Below are positions 63,051-64,000 of a DNA stretch of 64,000 bases, one piece after another. Below the pieces are notes generated by a model. That model was not told the DNA's origin. It searched no databases and saw only the letters and a program-made list of their open reading frames with translations. Source of the stretch: Flexivirga alba (GTDB lineage: Bacteria > Actinomycetota > Actinomycetes > Actinomycetales > Dermatophilaceae); the NCBI RefSeq assembly GCF_042661025.1, contig NZ_JBHSWH010000001.1, forward strand, positions 3,472,001 through 3,536,000. Direction: 5' to 3'. The position numbers were made by a program, and so were the translations under genes. Numbering within the stretch: the stretch's first letter is position 1; each line of letters starts with the position of its first letter.

Positions 63051-64000
63051 TCAGCTGGCGTCGACGATGTCGACGACGAAGACCAGCGTGTCGGTCCCCT
63101 TGATGCCACCCTGCGGGTTTCCGGTCTTGCCGTAACCGTCGGACGGCGGAATGACGATCTCGACCCGGTCGCCGATCTTCTTGCCGACGAGTGCCTTGTC
63201 CCAGCCAGGTATGACCTTGCCTTCACCGATCGGGAAGCTGGCCGGGACACCGTAGCGGCCGGTGTTGCCGGTCGAGTCGAAGACCTTGCCGGCCTTGCCC
63301 TTCGTCCAGATGACACCGGTGTAGAGGGCGGTCAGCGTCTGGCCCTTCTTGACGGTGGGGCCGTTTCCGTTGATCAGGTTCGCCGACTCCAGCTTCTTGG
63401 GTGCGTCGGCGTTCGGCATGGTGATCGTGGCCGGCTTGGTGATGCCGTTCCACTTCACGGTCGGCATCCCGGACTTGGGCGCGACCGTGGTGCCGGAGGC
63501 GAGGTTCTGGCGGGCACCGTTGATCTTCAGGTAGAACACCACCGAGTCCTTGCGGGTGACACCGAGCTGGGAGTTGCCCTCGGACCCGAAGGCCTCCTTC
63601 GGCGGCACCGCGATGGTCTCGGTCGTGCCGACCTTCTTACCGGTGATCGCCTTGACCAGCCCCGGGAACTGCGAGGGGTCCTTGAGGTACATCGGGCCGG
63701 CAGCGTTGGCGAACGTGTCGGCGAGCGTCTTGCCGGTGCGGCCGTTCACGGCGACGTAGCTGACGTCGGCGAGATCGGTGTCCTTGACGACGGCGCCGGT
63801 GCCCTGGGACTTGACGGCCACGGTCGTCGTGTTGACCTGGAACGGCTTCTTGCCCAGCGTGATCGCCGGGCTCTTGCCCGTGGCAGTCGTCACCTTCACG
63901 TCGCTGATCGGTGAGACGTCCTTCGCAGCCACGGTGTATGGCGGCAGCGATGTCGACGAACTGGCGGTCGCCGCCTTCGACGACGAACTTGCCTTCGACG
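63051..64000 (-). CDS. Secreted FKBP-type isomerase with two FKBP domains, partial
   Basis: At least 316 residues; the N-terminus is beyond the right edge. The visible part starts with a Ser/Ala/Lys-rich linker (SSKASSSSKAATASSS), as after a lipoprotein signal. A first divergent FKBP-like domain (ADVSYVAVNGRTGKTLADTF, FPGLVKAITGKKVG) is followed by a second, full FKBP domain (LTALYTGVIWTKGKAGKVFD, FPIGEGKVIPGWDKALVGKK, VIPPSDGYGKTGNPQGGIKG). Probably an extracellular lipoprotein foldase. The 34-bp gap to the next FKBP gene suggests one operon. Confidence 0.88.
   Translation of the reverse strand, partial: SKASSSSKAATASSSTSLPPYTVAAKDVSPISDVKVTTATGKSPAITLGKKPFQVNTTTVAVKSQGTGAVVKDTDLADVSYVAVNGRTGKTLADTFANAAGPMYLKDPSQFPGLVKAITGKKVGTTETIAVPPKEAFGSEGNSQLGVTRKDSVVFYLKINGARQNLASGTTVAPKSGMPTVKWNGITKPATITMPNADAPKKLESANLINGNGPTVKKGQTLTALYTGVIWTKGKAGKVFDSTGNTGRYGVPASFPIGEGKVIPGWDKALVGKKIGDRVEIVIPPSDGYGKTGNPQGGIKGTDTLVFVVDIVDAS

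Noticed and set aside
1..64000. tRNA, rRNA, insertion sequences or prophage genes
   Set aside because: I searched the gaps by eye and found no cloverleaf with an anticodon arm, no rRNA stretch, no transposase or integrase and no phage structural gene. A covariance-model scan would be decisive for tRNAs.

Overview
The window is high-GC DNA from an actinobacterium. Markers that point there are RbpA, the PafB/PafC pair next to tatA-tatC-helY, a polyprenol-phosphate mannosyltransferase beside an apolipoprotein N-acyltransferase, a deazaflavin-type nitroreductase and a DUF222/HNH endonuclease. A member of the Micrococcales, perhaps close to Dermacoccaceae, is a guess from overall character only. 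I recognised no rRNA, tRNA, CRISPR array, prophage or insertion sequence.

Layout. 1-260 is the 5' part of a SBF-like transporter. 352-10013 is a molybdenum-hydroxylase locus on the plus strand: MobA-like cytidylyltransferase, MoxR-like ATPase, VWA protein, XdhC, a GAF regulator, then the S, L and M subunits and CoxG. The large subunit is form II (AYRGAGR), so the substrate is unknown and CO oxidation is not supported. 10026-21316 holds an MFS exporter, RlmC, an isochorismatase-like hydrolase coupled to a UvrA-like ABC ATPase, and an FtsX-type ABC exporter divergent from a NarL-type two-component system. 21774-34505 is a mosaic of small metabolic, regulatory and resistance-like genes, including a MarR regulator with a clear operator facing a decayed SDR gene. 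34530-37927 is a minus-strand operon of VanY-like carboxypeptidase, PAP2 phosphatase, histidine kinase and response regulator. 38035-38923 holds two decayed genes. 39936-41809 is a translationally coupled run of antitoxin, PIN toxin, TOPRIM-domain protein and FhuF-like 2Fe-2S protein. 48838-52137 (rbpA, fxsA, ppm, lnt) and 53498-61534 (5'-3' exonuclease, PH protein, helY, tatC, tatA, pafC, pafB) match gene neighbourhoods known from Mycobacterium. A CDF transporter and two FKBP-type isomerases follow.

Quality warning. Eight otherwise well conserved genes are broken by what look like missing bases in G or C runs: the MoxR-like ATPase, CoxM, RlmC, the UvrA-like ATPase, a trypsin-like protease, the antitoxin, an AAA ATPase and FxsA. 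The shared pattern suggests homopolymer undercalls in the assembly, so I describe each as one gene and give the break point. The SDR at 27389 (large internal deletion) and the MFS/VOC remnants at 38035-38923 look genuinely decayed.

Beyond genes, two families of short intergenic repeats share a core, several strong hairpins and palindromes lie between genes, and the octamer GTATGRCG is strongly over-represented on both strands throughout the window.
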